Positions 8,909 through 18,313 of a stretch of DNA of 64,000 bases are shown in pieces (position 1 is the first letter of the stretch; every line of letters starts with the position of its first letter). The translations under genes and the position numbers were made by a program. The DNA is taken from positions 6,262,001 to 6,326,000 of the forward strand of contig NZ_CP045178.1 of the NCBI RefSeq assembly GCF_009296025.1, written 5' to 3'. This stretch comes from Streptomyces tsukubensis (GTDB lineage: Bacteria > Actinomycetota > Actinomycetes > Streptomycetales > Streptomycetaceae). The notes below the pieces were generated by a model, which saw nothing but the letters and a program-made list of their open reading frames with translations, was not told the DNA's origin and made no database searches.

Positions 8909-8994
8909 TTTGAAGCGGACCGAAGGTCCCGGTCATGAGGGACTTTGGTCCTGTGGGTAGCGACGGGCGAGCGGCGCGCGGAGTCGGGTTGTTG

Positions 8995-9082
8995 CGCCGT
9001 GCGGCGCGCATCGGGACAGGGTCGGACGCGCCGTACGGCGCCGTGTCTTCTCCTCTGTACGGCGGGGACGCGCCGCGCGGCG
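8995..9082. repeat. Three palindromes in the yhfZ-yhfY spacer
   Basis: Cores at 8995-9006 (TG), 9029-9040 (TA) and 9071-9082 (CG centre, CGCCGCGCGGCG). They fill the 238-nt gap between the end of yhfZ and the operator of yhfY and may act as terminators for yhfZ. Confidence 0.8.
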
Positions 9083-9097
9083 CGGGCCGGCCGATGG

Positions 9098-10036
9098 CTA
9101 GTACGACGGCATACGCTCGCCCCGCAGTACCTCGGTCTGCACGGCCGCCACCAACGACAGGTCGAGGGAATCGCGCACCGCGTCGAGGGCCATCGGCGCC
9201 TCCGCCCTGCCGATGACTGCCGCGCTTGAGTTGCGCAGCGCCAGGTCCCGGGTCACCTCGTCCCCCAAGGGCAGTACTTCAGCGTCCATCGGGACGCGGC
9301 CCTGGACCTCGTCGAGGTTCCAGACCGTCGCATCGGCCTGGCCGTGGGCGAAGAGGTCCGCCAGTTGCATGTACGACGCCTCGACCCAGACGATGTCGTC
9401 GCGCCCGGAGAAGGCCCGCTCGGCGAGTACGCGCTGGTCCTCGGAGGTGTGGTCCACGGCCACCCGCAGCCCTGGCTTGTCTAACGGCACGCCCCGTCGC
9501 AAAAGCAGGCCGTGGGCGCCCACGTATGTGGCAGGGCCCAAGTCGGCCACGAGTTTCACGGGCTGCTCGGCGATCAGCTGGTCGGCGGCGAGGCGCGAGA
9601 GCACCACCAGGTCGACCTTGCCTTCGACCAGGGCCGCCGTGCGTGCGGCCGCGCCCCGCATGAAGGTGATGGCGAACGGGGCTCCGGCCGTCTCGAAAGC
9701 GCCGCGAAGCCCGGTTGCCAGCCCCTCGTACCTGCGTGAATACGGCAGAGGCATGGCGGCCAGCAGTGTGCCGAGACCGGAAAGCCGCCAGAGTATGGCG
9801 CGGTCGGAGCGGACGAGGAAGGTGCCGAGGTGGCCTCGTGCCGTGGTCTCGATGGCCTGGGAGTCCTCCAGTAGCTGAAGGGCGGCCTGAACGGTCCCAT
9901 TGCCACATCCGAGCCGCTCGGCGAAGTCGCGCACGCGGGGCAGTCTGGTGTCCGGCTCGTGGCCGAGCATCAGTACGGCGAGCTGTCTGGCGGCCAGTCC
10001 GTTACGGGTGAGGAAGCGATCATCGAAACCGTTCAC
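9098..10036 (-). CDS. yhfZ: YhfZ-like transcriptional regulator (GntR-type wHTH plus ligand domain)
   Basis: Regulator of about 312 aa, close to E. coli YhfZ in size. The N-terminal winged helix is visible in AARQLAVLMLGHEPDTRLPRVRDFAERLGCGNGTVQAALQLLED (two stretches of the HTH), followed by a wing and then a periplasmic-binding-like effector domain (about residues 110-300, with LVEGKVDLVVLSRLAADQLI). The start is set at GTG 10036; codons upstream run through the 21-bp operator and have no coding look. No clear Shine-Dalgarno is present. It likely controls the yhf-like operon and itself through the sites at 8888 and 10044. Confidence 0.82.
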   Translation of the reverse strand: MNGFDDRFLTRNGLAARQLAVLMLGHEPDTRLPRVRDFAERLGCGNGTVQAALQLLEDSQAIETTARGHLGTFLVRSDRAILWRLSGLGTLLAAMPLPYSRRYEGLATGLRGAFETAGAPFAITFMRGAAARTAALVEGKVDLVVLSRLAADQLIAEQPVKLVADLGPATYVGAHGLLLRRGVPLDKPGLRVAVDHTSEDQRVLAERAFSGRDDIVWVEASYMQLADLFAHGQADATVWNLDEVQGRVPMDAEVLPLGDEVTRDLALRNSSAAVIGRAEAPMALDAVRDSLDLSLVAAVQTEVLRGERMPSY

Positions 10037-10043
10037 ATCCGGA

Positions 10044-10064
10044 ACAGTAAACAGGATTTTGGAT
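10044..10064 (-). promoter_or_regulatory. Probable operator/promoter element of yhfZ
   Basis: Second copy of the 21-bp site, 7 nt upstream of the yhfZ start. The segment CAGGAT-N5-ATACTG here is an imperfect inverted repeat (CAGkAT/ATmCTG). Its position over the probable promoter suggests autorepression. Confidence 0.65.
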
Positions 10065-10457
10065 ACTGACAAGGGTCGGCGTCTGCGGGGAGCGGTTCTG
10101 GGAGCGCCGGGCGCCGTCCGGCGTGGGGCGGTGCGGCGCGTGAGGCGGTGCGGTGGTGCAGGTCGCCCACGTGTCGCGCCGGTCGATGCGAGTCGCGTGT
10201 CGCCGGTGCGCGCCTCAGGGGAGCGCTGCGCGTCGACGGGTGTCGCCCCGGGGTGTGTCGCTCCTGCGGTGCCTTCGTCTCCTGCGTCAGAGGAAGTGCC
10301 GCACTCCAGGTGTGATGTCGCCCGCACGCGCCGTACGGCGCGTGCGTGGGGGGATGCGCAGTCGGCCGCCCTCAAGGGGCTGGCGCGTCTTACCTCCATT
10401 AATGTCGCTTTCAGGGCATGCGGTGGAGGAGCCGGTGCCGGCGGCAGAGGAGCACGT
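10065..10457. other. Divergent spacer between yhfZ and ftsH
   Basis: 393 bp with one palindrome core (10329-10340, TA centre) and no supported gene. An A/T-richer patch CCTCCATTAATGTCGC near 10396-10411 may belong to the ftsH promoter. This is the right-hand border of the yhf-like block. Confidence 0.55.
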
Positions 10458-12386
10458 GTGAGCAATCCCGTCCCCCCGCGCGACCGGACTGATCAGCCGT
10501 GGCGCTCAGAAGGCGCGCCGCCCCCCACCCCGCCGAAGAAGAAGCTGCCGGGCGGTTGGGGGCGGCTGATCATCGCGGCGCTGATCATCTATCTCCTCAC
10601 CAACCTCGTCCTCTCACTGTTCAACAAGGACGACGAGCCGACGGTTTCGTACACAGAGTTCAGTAAGCAGGTCGAGAGCAACAACATCTCGAAGATCTAC
10701 TCCAAGGGCGACGCCATCCAGGGCGAGTTGAAGAAGAAGCAGCCCAGGCCCAAGGACGCGGATGGCAACGGCGATTACACCAAGTTCAAGACGCAACGTC
10801 CTTCGTTCGCCGACGACAAGCTGTGGGCAGATCTCAACAAGCACAACGTCACCGTCACCGCTCAACCGGTCGTCCAGCAGCGGAGTCTCCTCACCACGCT
10901 GCTGATCTCGCTCGCACCCATGATCCTCATCATCGGACTCTGGGTTGTCATCGCCCGCAAAATGAGTTCGGGGCTCGGCGGCGCCGGCGGCATGCTGGGC
11001 CGCAAGGCGCCCCCCAAACCGGTGGAGCTGGAGGGGGCCAGACGCACAACCTTCGCCGATGTCGCGGGTATCGACGAGGTCGAGGACGAACTGAACGATG
11101 TGGTCGACTTCCTCAAGCATCCCGACGCATACCGCGCCATGGGGGCCAAGATGCCGCGCGGCGTCCTCCTCACGGGACCACCGGGAACCGGCAAGACGCT
11201 GCTGGCGCGTGCCGTCGCCGGCGAGGCCGACGTGCCTTTCTTCTCCGCGGCGGCCTCCGAGTTCATCGAGATGATCGTCGGTGTGGGCGCGAGCCGGGTC
11301 AGGGAACTCTTCGTCGAAGCCCGCAAGGTCGCCCCCTCCATCATCTTCATCGACGAAATCGACACCATCGGCCGCGCCCGAGGTGCGGGATCGGGCATGG
11401 GCGGGCACGACGAACGCGAACAGACCCTCAATCAGATCCTCACGGAGATGGATGGCTTCTCCGGTGCGGAGGGCGTCGTTGTCATCGCCGCGACCAACCG
11501 CGCCGATGTCCTCGACCCCGCCCTGACACGCCCCGGCCGATTCGATCGCACCGTGACCGTCAGTCCGCCCGACCGCGATGGACGCGAGGCCATCCTCAAG
11601 ATCCACTCGCGCGGCATCCCCCTGGCTCCTGACGCGGATTTGGCCCAGGTCGCGAGGACCACTCCCGGCATGACCGGAGCCGACCTGGCGAACCTCGCCA
11701 ACGAGGCGGCTCTCCTCGCCGTCAAGCGCCGCAAGGACCAGGTCAGCGCCGCCGATCTCTCGGACGCTCTGGAGAAGGTCCAACTCGGCGCGGAGCGACC
11801 ACTGGTCATGCCGCATGAGGACCGGCGGCGTACCGCCTACCACGAGAGCGGACACGCCCTGCTCGGTATGCTCCAGCCGGGCGCCGATCCTGTACGCAAG
11901 ATCACCATCGTGCCGCGCGGCCGCGCCCTCGGCGTCACTCTGTCGACGCCGGACGCCGATCAGTACGCGTACACCGAGGAGTATCTGCGCGGCCGCATCA
12001 TCGGTGCCCTTGGTGGAATGGCAGCCGAGCAGGTCGTCTTCGGAATGATCACCACCGGAGCCGAGAACGATCTCGAACAGGTCACCGGTCTGGCTCGTGG
12101 CATGGTCGGTCGCTGGGGCATGAGTGAAGTCGTCGGCCGCCTCTCCGCCCTGCCGAGTGACGCACAGCAGCCCTATGGCCTCGCCGCCGCTCCGGAGACG
12201 CTGGACGCCATCGACGGCGAAATGCGCAGAATCGTCGATGAGTGCTACCAGAGCGCCCTGACCCAGCTCGGAGATCACCGGGAACAGCTCGACGCTCTCG
12301 CGGCTGCTCTTCTGGAGAACGAGACGCTGCAAGAGGCCGACGCGTACCGGGCCGCGGGTGTCGTCCGTATGGACAAACCGGAGTGA
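10458..12386 (+). CDS. ftsH: ATP-dependent zinc metalloprotease, FtsH family
   Basis: Membrane-anchored AAA+ protease that extracts and degrades membrane and soluble proteins; about 642 aa. Order of domains: Pro-rich cytoplasmic N-tail, first membrane helix near residues 36-55 ([19 protein letters not shown]), an extracytoplasmic domain, second helix ([21 protein letters not shown]), AAA module with GPPGTGKT Walker [12 protein letters not shown]alker B and the second region of homology TRPGRFDR, then the zinc site HESGH. The start is GTG 10458 with GAGGAG 5 nt upstream. Longer upstream reading in this frame covers the yhfZ promoter and is rejected. The tail lacks a long acidic extension. Confidence 0.92.
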   Translation: MSNPVPPRDRTDQPWRSEGAPPPTPPKKKLPGGWGRLIIAALIIYLLTNLVLSLFNKDDEPTVSYTEFSKQVESNNISKIYSKGDAIQGELKKKQPRPKDADGNGDYTKFKTQRPSFADDKLWADLNKHNVTVTAQPVVQQRSLLTTLLISLAPMILIIGLWVVIARKMSSGLGGAGGMLGRKAPPKPVELEGARRTTFADVAGIDEVEDELNDVVDFLKHPDAYRAMGAKMPRGVLLTGPPGTGKTLLARAVAGEADVPFFSAAASEFIEMIVGVGASRVRELFVEARKVAPSIIFIDEIDTIGRARGAGSGMGGHDEREQTLNQILTEMDGFSGAEGVVVIAATNRADVLDPALTRPGRFDRTVTVSPPDRDGREAILKIHSRGIPLAPDADLAQVARTTPGMTGADLANLANEAALLAVKRRKDQVSAADLSDALEKVQLGAERPLVMPHEDRRRTAYHESGHALLGMLQPGADPVRKITIVPRGRALGVTLSTPDADQYAYTEEYLRGRIIGALGGMAAEQVVFGMITTGAENDLEQVTGLARGMVGRWGMSEVVGRLSALPSDAQQPYGLAAAPETLDAIDGEMRRIVDECYQSALTQLGDHREQLDALAAALLENETLQEADAYRAAGVVRMDKPE

Positions 12387-13289
12387 GTCGCGCGCCGCGC
12401 GCTCGTCCGCCCCCGATGTGGCCGAGAAGCTGTGCGCCCCCGAGCATCACCTGCCGGGACTGACCGGTGCGCGTACGCCGTTGTGCGGGGGAGCGGGACC
12501 TGCTCGGGCCGGACCTGGCCGGGGTGCATCGTCCGCTCGAAGACGCGACGCCTGGCGCAGCTGTTCCCGGCATCGAAGGGAGTTGTCCGCGCCGTGCGGC
12601 GCGGGGATTGCCTGGGCTCGATGCCGGTGGGAAATGCCACATACGGAGAGCCCAGCAGGGGTGTACCGGCATAGAGAGTGCGGCTCCCACGGGACCCCTC
12701 CTTGCGCGCCGTGCGGCGCGACCACGGAGCGTCGTTCCGCGCCGCACGGCGCGCAAAGCGGGGTCCCGGTGTCCTCTCACGGACGGCGCGCAGAGCGGTC
12801 GAATGGGCGCCGGCGCGGCGCGGCGGAGCTCCGCCGGAGGATGCCGTGCGCCGGGACGGGGCTTCAAGGCCACCCCACGCACCGTGCGCTGTGCGATGCC
12901 TGGGCTCTTCGCGCGCCGCACGGCGCGTAGGACATGCGACGGTTCGTGCGCTCGGCGCACGCTACGGCGGCGACGGCCCGTGCCGCACCGCCGTGAAGAC
13001 GATCCGCCGCACGCCGCACGCCGCACGCCGCACGCCGCACGCCGCACGCCGCACGCCGCACGCCGCACGCCGCACGCCGCACGCCGCACGCCGCACACAA
13101 ACCGCTCTGCGGTGCGCACGGGCCGAGGTCCTTGCCGTGGTCTACCTGCGGTCCCACTCCTTGCAGCCGCCTCAAGGACAAATCTGAGGAAGCCTCGCCT
13201 CCGCGGCTGAGGCCCACGACCCTCACGACAAGCACTTGGCCGTCGCACGCGCGCCGTGCGGCGCGCACTCACGGGGCCGGGCGCACGAG
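12387..13289. other. Repeat-rich spacer after ftsH, no gene recognised
   Basis: Holds palindrome cores at 12590-12601 (TG), 12707-12718 (TG), 12740-12751 (CA), 12914-12925 (CA) and 13252-13263 (TG), plus a 7-bp tandem array at 13011-13094. Open frames across it in several phases give Arg/Ala/Cys repeats produced by these elements, with no domain, no start signal and no homologous look. I treat the whole stretch as non-coding. Confidence 0.7.
13011..13094. repeat. 7-bp tandem array, ACGCCGC x12
   Basis: Twelve perfect head-to-tail copies of ACGCCGC (84 bp), preceded by a partial unit. The period is not a multiple of three, so all frames cycle through the same heptapeptide-like patterns. It is a likely slippage-prone locus and a strain-variable marker. 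Confidence 0.95.
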
Positions 13290-13316
13290 TCAGGGGCACG
13301 ACATAGCGTCGTGCCC
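13290..13316. terminator. Terminator-like hairpin downstream of the methyltransferase gene
   Basis: AGGGGCACGAC (13290-13300) and its perfect complement (13306-13316) flank the 5-nt loop ATAGC. It lies 78 bp beyond the stop of the leftward methyltransferase gene. Confidence 0.75.
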
Positions 13317-13393
13317 CTACCCCGCGTGCGTTCCTGCGGAGGGGTTCCAGTTCCTTGCCCTTCCGCGTTCCTGCGCGTGCGCTCTCCCGGGCC

Positions 13394-14290
13394 TCAGCGC
13401 TTCCTGGCGATCACGTACCGGAAGACGTTCGGCATCCAGACGGTGCCGTCTGGCCGTAGGTAGGGATGCAGGGCCTCCTCCAGTTCCTTCTCCACCTGGG
13501 TCTGGTCAGTGGCACCGGCCGCGGCGTCGAAGAGTCCCGAGGACAGGAGCCCGCGGACCGCGCTGTTGATGTCGGCGTAGCCGAACGGGCACGCGACCCT
13601 GCCCGAGCCGTCGGGCTTCAGCCCAGCCCGCTCCGCGACCTGCTCAAGATCGTCCCTGCGCGCGGGCCGCCAGCCGTCGGTGCCGCCGAGGTCGCGTGGA
13701 CCGAAGGGCAATTCCGGATCGTCGGACCCGGTCAGTCGCGCCGCCACTCGCAGTACGGCGGAGGTGGCGCAGCGCTCGGGTGGTCCCCAGCCGGCCAGGG
13801 CCACGGGGTGGCCGCGGCCGAGCAAGGGAACGGCGGACTCCAGTAGAGCCGTCAGCTGCTCGTAGTCGCCGGCGGTGCAGCCGGCGGGTTGAAACGCGGT
13901 GATCAGGTTGTAGGGCGGCAGTGCCGGATCCGCGGCGTCCGCGGGGACACCGTCGATCAGCCGGGCGCCGGCGTCCGGGGCGGCGGATGTCCGCGCGTTG
14001 TCGCCCAGCAGTCGGGCACGGGCCAGCGCGAGACGCTCGGGAGCGCCCGCGTCGACACCGGTGACCGCGGCGCCGCGTGCCGTGGCCATCAGCAGCGCGA
14101 GGCCCGATCCGCAGCCGAGGCCCAGCAGGCGCGTACCAGCGCCCGCTTCGACCCGTTCGTACACCGCCTCGTAGAGCGGCACCAGCATCCGCTCCTGGAT
14201 CTCCGCCCAGTCACGCGCGCGTGCGGACGCGTCCACACGGGGTGTGCCCCCCTGGTGCGGGCGGTGCTGTCGCACGAGCGTAGGTGTCAT
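13394..14290 (-). CDS. Class I SAM-dependent methyltransferase
   Basis: Cytosolic protein of 298 aa with a Rossmann methyltransferase fold. Motif I is LLGLGCGSGLALL (about residues 54-66), acidic motif II VTGVDAGAPERLALAR, and motif IV NLITAFQPAGCTA. The C-terminal third (SSGLFDAAAGATDQTQVEKELEEAL, two parts, and WMPNVFRYVIARKR) resembles ubiquinone/menaquinone- or small-molecule-type methyltransferases, which does not define a substrate. Single-gene unit, convergent with ftsH across the repeat-rich spacer, divergent from the HExxH gene. Acceptor unknown. Confidence 0.8.
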   Translation of the reverse strand: MTPTLVRQHRPHQGGTPRVDASARARDWAEIQERMLVPLYEAVYERVEAGAGTRLLGLGCGSGLALLMATARGAAVTGVDAGAPERLALARARLLGDNARTSAAPDAGARLIDGVPADAADPALPPYNLITAFQPAGCTAGDYEQLTALLESAVPLLGRGHPVALAGWGPPERCATSAVLRVAARLTGSDDPELPFGPRDLGGTDGWRPARRDDLEQVAERAGLKPDGSGRVACPFGYADINSAVRGLLSSGLFDAAAGATDQTQVEKELEEALHPYLRPDGTVWMPNVFRYVIARKR

Positions 14291-14918
14291 CGGAAGCGCC
14301 CCAATCGGCCGAGAGGTGGTGTCGTGCCCTGATTTATTGCCCCCCGTACAAGTGCGCTCGTTCTTCCCCCGTATGCCAGGGAACTCCGCATCCCGGGCGG
14401 CGTCCAGAGGGTGATGGCCAATGCTTGCGTGCCACCTCCGTGCGCCCCCGCGCGCCGCACGGCCGCCGTTTCACTCTGGCGGAGCCGGGCATTTCGAGCC
14501 ACGTTCCACGTGCTTGTTCCCGCCCATCGGTGGACGGTCCCGCGCGCCGTACGGCGCGCGGAGGGGCGGTGCGGGCGGCGTACGGCGCGGACGGTAACGT
14601 CACCGTCGTCGTGCGACCGTGAGGACCTGTCGCGGATACCCGCCGTCCCACGAGGCGCCTGTTCGTCGGGGGTGGCCGCGCGTCCCGGACAGCCCGGCCG
14701 TCCCCGCCCGTACCCCCTCGGGGCTCCCGTACGGCTGAGGTCTACACGCTGGTCGTACCTGCCGCTACGTACTACCTTGGTGCGAGCTGTGAGGATTCTC
14801 CGCAGATCAGCGCACCCGCCCTCGTCCGGACGCATCAACGGCAACTGACGGGTACGTGCAAATTATTTGGGATGCCCCGGAATAGGAACACGGGAGCACT
14901 CCGGCTCGTTGTCACGAC
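14291..14918. other. Divergent spacer with a 22-bp perfect palindrome
   Basis: 628 bp without a supported gene. One core at 14545-14556 (TA) sits in a perfect 22-bp palindrome, 14540-14561, followed by a half-copy near 14575-14590; a degenerate copy lies near 14450. The promoters of the methyltransferase and the HExxH gene must lie here, but I cannot place them securely. Confidence 0.6.
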
Positions 14919-15515
14919 GTGAGCACGACACCACCTGTTCTCGCCGCAGAGCTGGCACAGGCGTGGGCCGACATTCAGCGGTACCACCCCGAGTTGCCCG
15001 ATCTTGCCGCGCCAGAGTCCCTGATCGGAGAGTCGTCGTCCGCATGCGGACATGAACTCTCTTTCGAGCGACTGCTTCACGAGGCAGTCCATGGCATTGC
15101 CGCCGCCCGCGGTGTCCGCGACACCTCTCGCGCCGGCCGGTACCACAACCGCAGATTCCTGGCCATCGCGGAGGAAATGGGCCTGGATCATCCGGAGGAG
15201 CCGCATCCCAGCAGCGGGTTCTCCCTGGTCGCGTTGAAGTCGGAGGCCAAGAAGCGTTACCGGCCGACGACGGAGCGCCTGCAACGCGCGCTCAAGGCGC
15301 ACCTGGCCGCCACCACGGAGGACACGGCGCGCAGTTTCCGCGGCCCCGCCGCCAGGCACGGCTCCTCCGGAGGGGGAGTCCGGGTCAAGGCCGTCTGCGA
15401 CTGCGGGCGCAACGTACGGGTCGTCCCGTCCGTCCTGGCCCAGGCGCCGATCATGTGCGGCGGCTGTGGCAAGCCGTTCCGTATCCCGGAAGCGGCGGTG
15501 GCGGCGATGAGCTGA
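14919..15515 (+). CDS. SprT-like/HExxH protein with C-terminal zinc ribbon
   Basis: Protein of 198 aa. HEAVH in LLHEAVHGIAAARGV (about residues 52-66) is a zincin-type HExxH motif, and RYHNRRFLAIAEEMGL supplies a further His, as in SprT/WLM-like peptidases. The C-terminal part has two CxxC-type knuckles, CDCG and CGGCG, forming a likely zinc ribbon (VCDCGRNVRVVPSVLAQAPI then MCGGCGKPFRIP). GTG start at 14919 without an obvious Shine-Dalgarno. It precedes the rpsP operon. Proteolytic activity is inferred from motifs only. Confidence 0.7.
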   Translation: MSTTPPVLAAELAQAWADIQRYHPELPDLAAPESLIGESSSACGHELSFERLLHEAVHGIAAARGVRDTSRAGRYHNRRFLAIAEEMGLDHPEEPHPSSGFSLVALKSEAKKRYRPTTERLQRALKAHLAATTEDTARSFRGPAARHGSSGGGVRVKAVCDCGRNVRVVPSVLAQAPIMCGGCGKPFRIPEAAVAAMS

Positions 15516-15591
15516 CCCGCGGCGCGCCCCGTACCCCACCGGACCGGTACCCAGGGAAGCCGGCCGGCCGGTGGGGAGAGACGGGCGCGCG

Positions 15592-15626
15592 CGAGCCCCG
15601 TGGTCCTCTCGCTCCTCCGGGGTTCG
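15592..15626. terminator. Possible terminator between the HExxH gene and rpsP
   Basis: CGAGCCCCG (15592-15600) pairs with CGGGGTTCG (15618-15626), with one G-U pair and a 17-nt loop. Its position 77 bp after the stop fits a terminator; the large loop lowers confidence. Confidence 0.4.
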
Positions 15627-15787
15627 GGCACGACCGGGCGTGTGGCAGAATGGACAGCTGTACTCGACAGCCGCACAGGACCCCTCTCTCCTCCGGCTGA
15701 CGCGTCCCGCGGGCCCCTCGGATTCCGCAACCCCACGCGGCATCACGTCGGTGCCCCACCACGTCAAGACCAGGAGACACCACTTCC

Positions 15788-16237
15788 GTGGCAGTCAAGA
15801 TCAAGCTGAAGCGTCTGGGCAAGATCCGCGCGCCTCACTACCGCATCGTCGTCGCCAACTCCCGCACCCGCCGTGACGGCCGGGCGATCGAGGAGATCGG
15901 CCTGTACCACCCGGTGCAGAACCCGTCGCGCATCGAGGTCGACGCCGACCGTGTCGCGTACTGGCTGAGTGTCGGCGCGCAGCCGACCGAGCCCGTTCTC
16001 GCCATCCTCAAGAAGACCGGCGACTGGCAGAAGTACAAGGGCGAGCCCGCCCCTGCGCCGCTGCTCCAGCCGGAGCCCAAGGCCGACCGCAGCGCCCTCT
16101 TCGAGGCCGCCGCCAAGGACGCCGACAACGGCCCCAAGGGTGAGGCCATCACCCAGAAGGCCAAGAAGGCCGACAAGAAGACGGACGAGGCCGAGGCCGA
16201 TTCTTCGGCGTCCGCCGCTGAGCCGACCGAGGCCTGA
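15788..16237 (+). CDS. rpsP: 30S ribosomal protein S16
   Basis: Small-subunit assembly protein. The conserved core begins [20 protein letters not shown] and includes [22 protein letters not shown] and [24 protein letters not shown]. At 149 aa it is longer than the roughly 80-90 aa of most bacterial S16 because of an Ala/Glu/Lys-rich tail, as is common in Streptomyces. GTG start at 15788. First gene of the rpsP-khpA-rimM-trmD-rplS ribosome-biogenesis set; khpA starts 2 nt after its stop. Confidence 0.97.
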   Translation: MAVKIKLKRLGKIRAPHYRIVVANSRTRRDGRAIEEIGLYHPVQNPSRIEVDADRVAYWLSVGAQPTEPVLAILKKTGDWQKYKGEPAPAPLLQPEPKADRSALFEAAAKDADNGPKGEAITQKAKKADKKTDEAEADSSASAAEPTEA

Positions 16238-16239
16238 GC

Positions 16240-16479
16240 ATGCTCGACGAGGCACTCGAACACCTCGTGAAGGGCATTGTCGACAACCCCGATGACGTGC
16301 AGGTCGCCGAGCGCACCCTGCGTCGTGGGCGAGTCCTTGAGGTCCGGGTCCACCCCGATGACCTCGGCAAGGTGATCGGTCGCAACGGCCGCACCGCGCG
16401 AGCTCTGCGGACTGTTGTGGGCGCCATCGGCGGCCGCGGCATTCGCGTCGATCTAGTTGACGTCGACCAGGTCCGCTGA
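16240..16479 (+). CDS. khpA: RNA-binding KH-domain protein KhpA
   Basis: Small single-KH protein of 79 aa. The KH signature is [20 protein letters not shown] (about residues 48-67), preceded by VRVHPDDL. KhpA family proteins act with KhpB in RNA binding and cell-size control in other Gram-positives. It starts 2 nt after rpsP stops, so it is co-translated. The C-terminus IRVDLVDV closes the fold. Confidence 0.95.
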   Translation: MLDEALEHLVKGIVDNPDDVQVAERTLRRGRVLEVRVHPDDLGKVIGRNGRTARALRTVVGAIGGRGIRVDLVDVDQVR

Positions 16480-16502
16480 ACAGAGAATTCGCAGTACCGG
16501 CT

Positions 16503-16538
16503 CGGGCCGGAGCAGGCCTCACGGCCCGCTCCGGCCCG
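16503..16538. terminator. Hairpin between khpA and rimM
   Basis: CGGGCCGGAGC (16503-16513) and its perfect complement (16528-16538) form an 11-bp stem with a 14-nt loop. It lies 24 bp after khpA and 41 bp before rimM, so it may attenuate read-through or stabilise the upstream mRNA. Confidence 0.6.
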
Positions 16539-16579
16539 TCGTCGTATCGACGGTCCGCACCGACAGGAGAGCAAGCACA

Positions 16580-17347
16580 GTGCAGTTGGTAGTCGCACGG
16601 ATCGGCCGCGCCCACGGCATCAAGGGCGAGGTGACCGTCGAGGTACGCACGGACGAACCGGAGTCGCGGCTCGGACCAGGCGCCGTCCTGACCACGGACC
16701 CCGCCGCCACCGGGCCGCTGACCATCGAGACGGGGCGGGTGCACAGCGGCAAGCTGCTGCTGAGGTTCGCCGGCGTCCGTGACCGCTCCGGCGCCGAGGC
16801 GCTGCGCAACACCCTCCTCATTGCCGAGATCGATCCGGAGGAACTCCCTGAGGACCCCGACGAGTACTACGACCACCAGCTGATGGACCTGGACGTGGTG
16901 ACCGCGGACGGCGTCGAGATCGGCCGCATCACTGAGATCTCCCACCTGCCTTCGCAGGATCTGTTCATCGTCGAACGTCCCGATGGCACCGAGGTGATGG
17001 TCCCCTTCGTCGAGGAGATCGTCAGCGAGATCGACCTGACGGAGCAGCGCGCCGTCATCACGCCTCCGCCGGGTCTCCTTGACGACACCCAGGCCGAAAC
17101 CGCCGCGTCGTCCGCGCCGCACGGCGCGCGGGAGGCCGCCGTCGGGCACACGTCGTCCGCGCCGCACGGCGCGCGGGAAGCCGCCGCCGGGCGCGACGCT
17201 GGAGCCGAGAGCGCCGGGGGTCACGAGGCTCCCTCGACCGCACATGATCCCGCGTCCAGCAAGGCCGACGGAGCCTCGGGCAAGGCCTCGGGACAGATGA
17301 ATGCGGCTCCGGAAACGAAACCCTCGGACGCGAAGGACGCCCGCTGA
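16580..17347 (+). CDS. rimM: Ribosome maturation factor RimM with palindrome-bearing tail
   Basis: 16S rRNA processing factor that binds S19 during 30S head assembly. The N-terminal RimM domain reads [20 protein letters not shown] and the PRC barrel [34 protein letters not shown]. The family core ends near residue 175 ([11 protein letters not shown]); another 80 residues follow, of low complexity, including two copies of [11 protein letters not shown]. Each copy is the translation of a dispersed palindrome. The GTG start at 16580 has AGGAGA upstream. The stop overlaps the trmD start by one base. Confidence 0.95.
   Translation: MQLVVARIGRAHGIKGEVTVEVRTDEPESRLGPGAVLTTDPAATGPLTIETGRVHSGKLLLRFAGVRDRSGAEALRNTLLIAEIDPEELPEDPDEYYDHQLMDLDVVTADGVEIGRITEISHLPSQDLFIVERPDGTEVMVPFVEEIVSEIDLTEQRAVITPPPGLLDDTQAETAASSAPHGAREAAVGHTSSAPHGAREAAAGRDAGAESAGGHEAPSTAHDPASSKADGASGKASGQMNAAPETKPSDAKDAR
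17106..17185. repeat. 35-bp direct repeat carrying palindromes inside rimM
   Basis: 17106-17140 and 17151-17185 match at 34 of 35 positions with a 45-bp period, so the frame is kept. Each holds a core (17115-17126 and 17160-17171, CA centre). This records a local, in-frame duplication of a palindrome unit within a coding sequence. Confidence 0.95.
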
Positions 17348-18183
17348 TGGCTCATCCCACCCTGCGGATGGACGCCGTGACGATCTTTCCCGAGTATCTG
17401 GAACCGCTGAACGTCTCGCTGGTCGGTAAAGCCAGGGCGCGCGGCCAGCTCGACGTGCACGTTCACGACCTGCGGGACTGGACGTACGACAGGCACAACA
17501 CCGTCGACGACACCCCCTACGGCGGCGGTCCCGGCATGGTCATGAAGACCGACCCCTGGGGTGAGGCTCTCGACGCCGCACTCGCCGACGGCTACGAGGC
17601 GGGGGCACACGATCCCGTGCTGGTCGTCCCCACGCCCAGCGGGCGCCCCTTCACCCAGGAACTGGCGGTGGAGCTCTCCGAGCGTCCCTGGCTGATCTTC
17701 ACGCCCGCCCGCTACGAGGGCATCGACCGTCGTGTGACGGATGAGTACGCGACGAGGATGCCGGTCTGCGAGGTTTCCATCGGCGACTACGTGCTCGCGG
17801 GTGGTGAGGCCGCCGTGTTGGTGATCACTGAGGCCGTGGCCAGGCTCCTGCCCGGCGTGCTCGGCAACGCGGAGTCCCACAGGGACGACTCCTTCGCCCC
17901 CGGCGCCATGGCGGATCTCCTTGAGGGCCCCGTCTACACCAAACCGCCGCGGTGGCGCGGACGCGGCATCCCCGATGTGCTCGTCAGCGGGCACCACGGC
18001 AAGATCGCCCGTTGGCGGCGGGACGAGGCGCTGCGCCGTACGACCCAGAACCGGCCCGACATGATCGAGCGCTGCGACCCCGCGTGCTTCGACAAGAAGG
18101 ACCGGGAAATGCTCTCCATTCTGGGCTGGCAGCCGGGCGCCGACGGCCGATTTGGGCCGAGCCCCGATAACGTGGAAGAATAG
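17347..18183 (+). CDS. trmD: tRNA (guanine-N1)-methyltransferase
   Basis: Methylates G37 of tRNAs next to the anticodon, preventing frameshifts. The SPOUT knot is visible: [17 protein letters not shown] at the start, [28 protein letters not shown] and [16 protein letters not shown]. About 278 aa, slightly longer than the E. coli enzyme. Translation is coupled to rimM through an overlapping TGATG. Stop TAG at 18181-18183. Confidence 0.97.
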   Translation: MAHPTLRMDAVTIFPEYLEPLNVSLVGKARARGQLDVHVHDLRDWTYDRHNTVDDTPYGGGPGMVMKTDPWGEALDAALADGYEAGAHDPVLVVPTPSGRPFTQELAVELSERPWLIFTPARYEGIDRRVTDEYATRMPVCEVSIGDYVLAGGEAAVLVITEAVARLLPGVLGNAESHRDDSFAPGAMADLLEGPVYTKPPRWRGRGIPDVLVSGHHGKIARWRRDEALRRTTQNRPDMIERCDPACFDKKDREMLSILGWQPGADGRFGPSPDNVEE

Positions 18184-18313
18184 GCTGCTGCTGTACGTCC
18201 GGCGCGCGCCCCTGCCACAGGGGGAACGACGTCCGTCCGACGGAATCAGCAACCCGAACTCATCACCATGTTCCGTCGATGACCTGTGGCATCGGCGAGG
18301 AAGCAGACACCTC

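Noticed and set aside
10614..12332. 572-codon open frame antisense to ftsH
   Set aside because: A shadow of strong GC3 bias on the opposite strand; the sense gene has all FtsH motifs.
13011..13094. CRISPR-like array
   Set aside because: The 7-bp units are contiguous with no spacers and no cas genes nearby.
12082..13299. Long open frames with repeated ACGVRRA on both strands
   Set aside because: They are produced by the heptamer array and palindromes, which lack stops in several frames; no start signals or family motifs.
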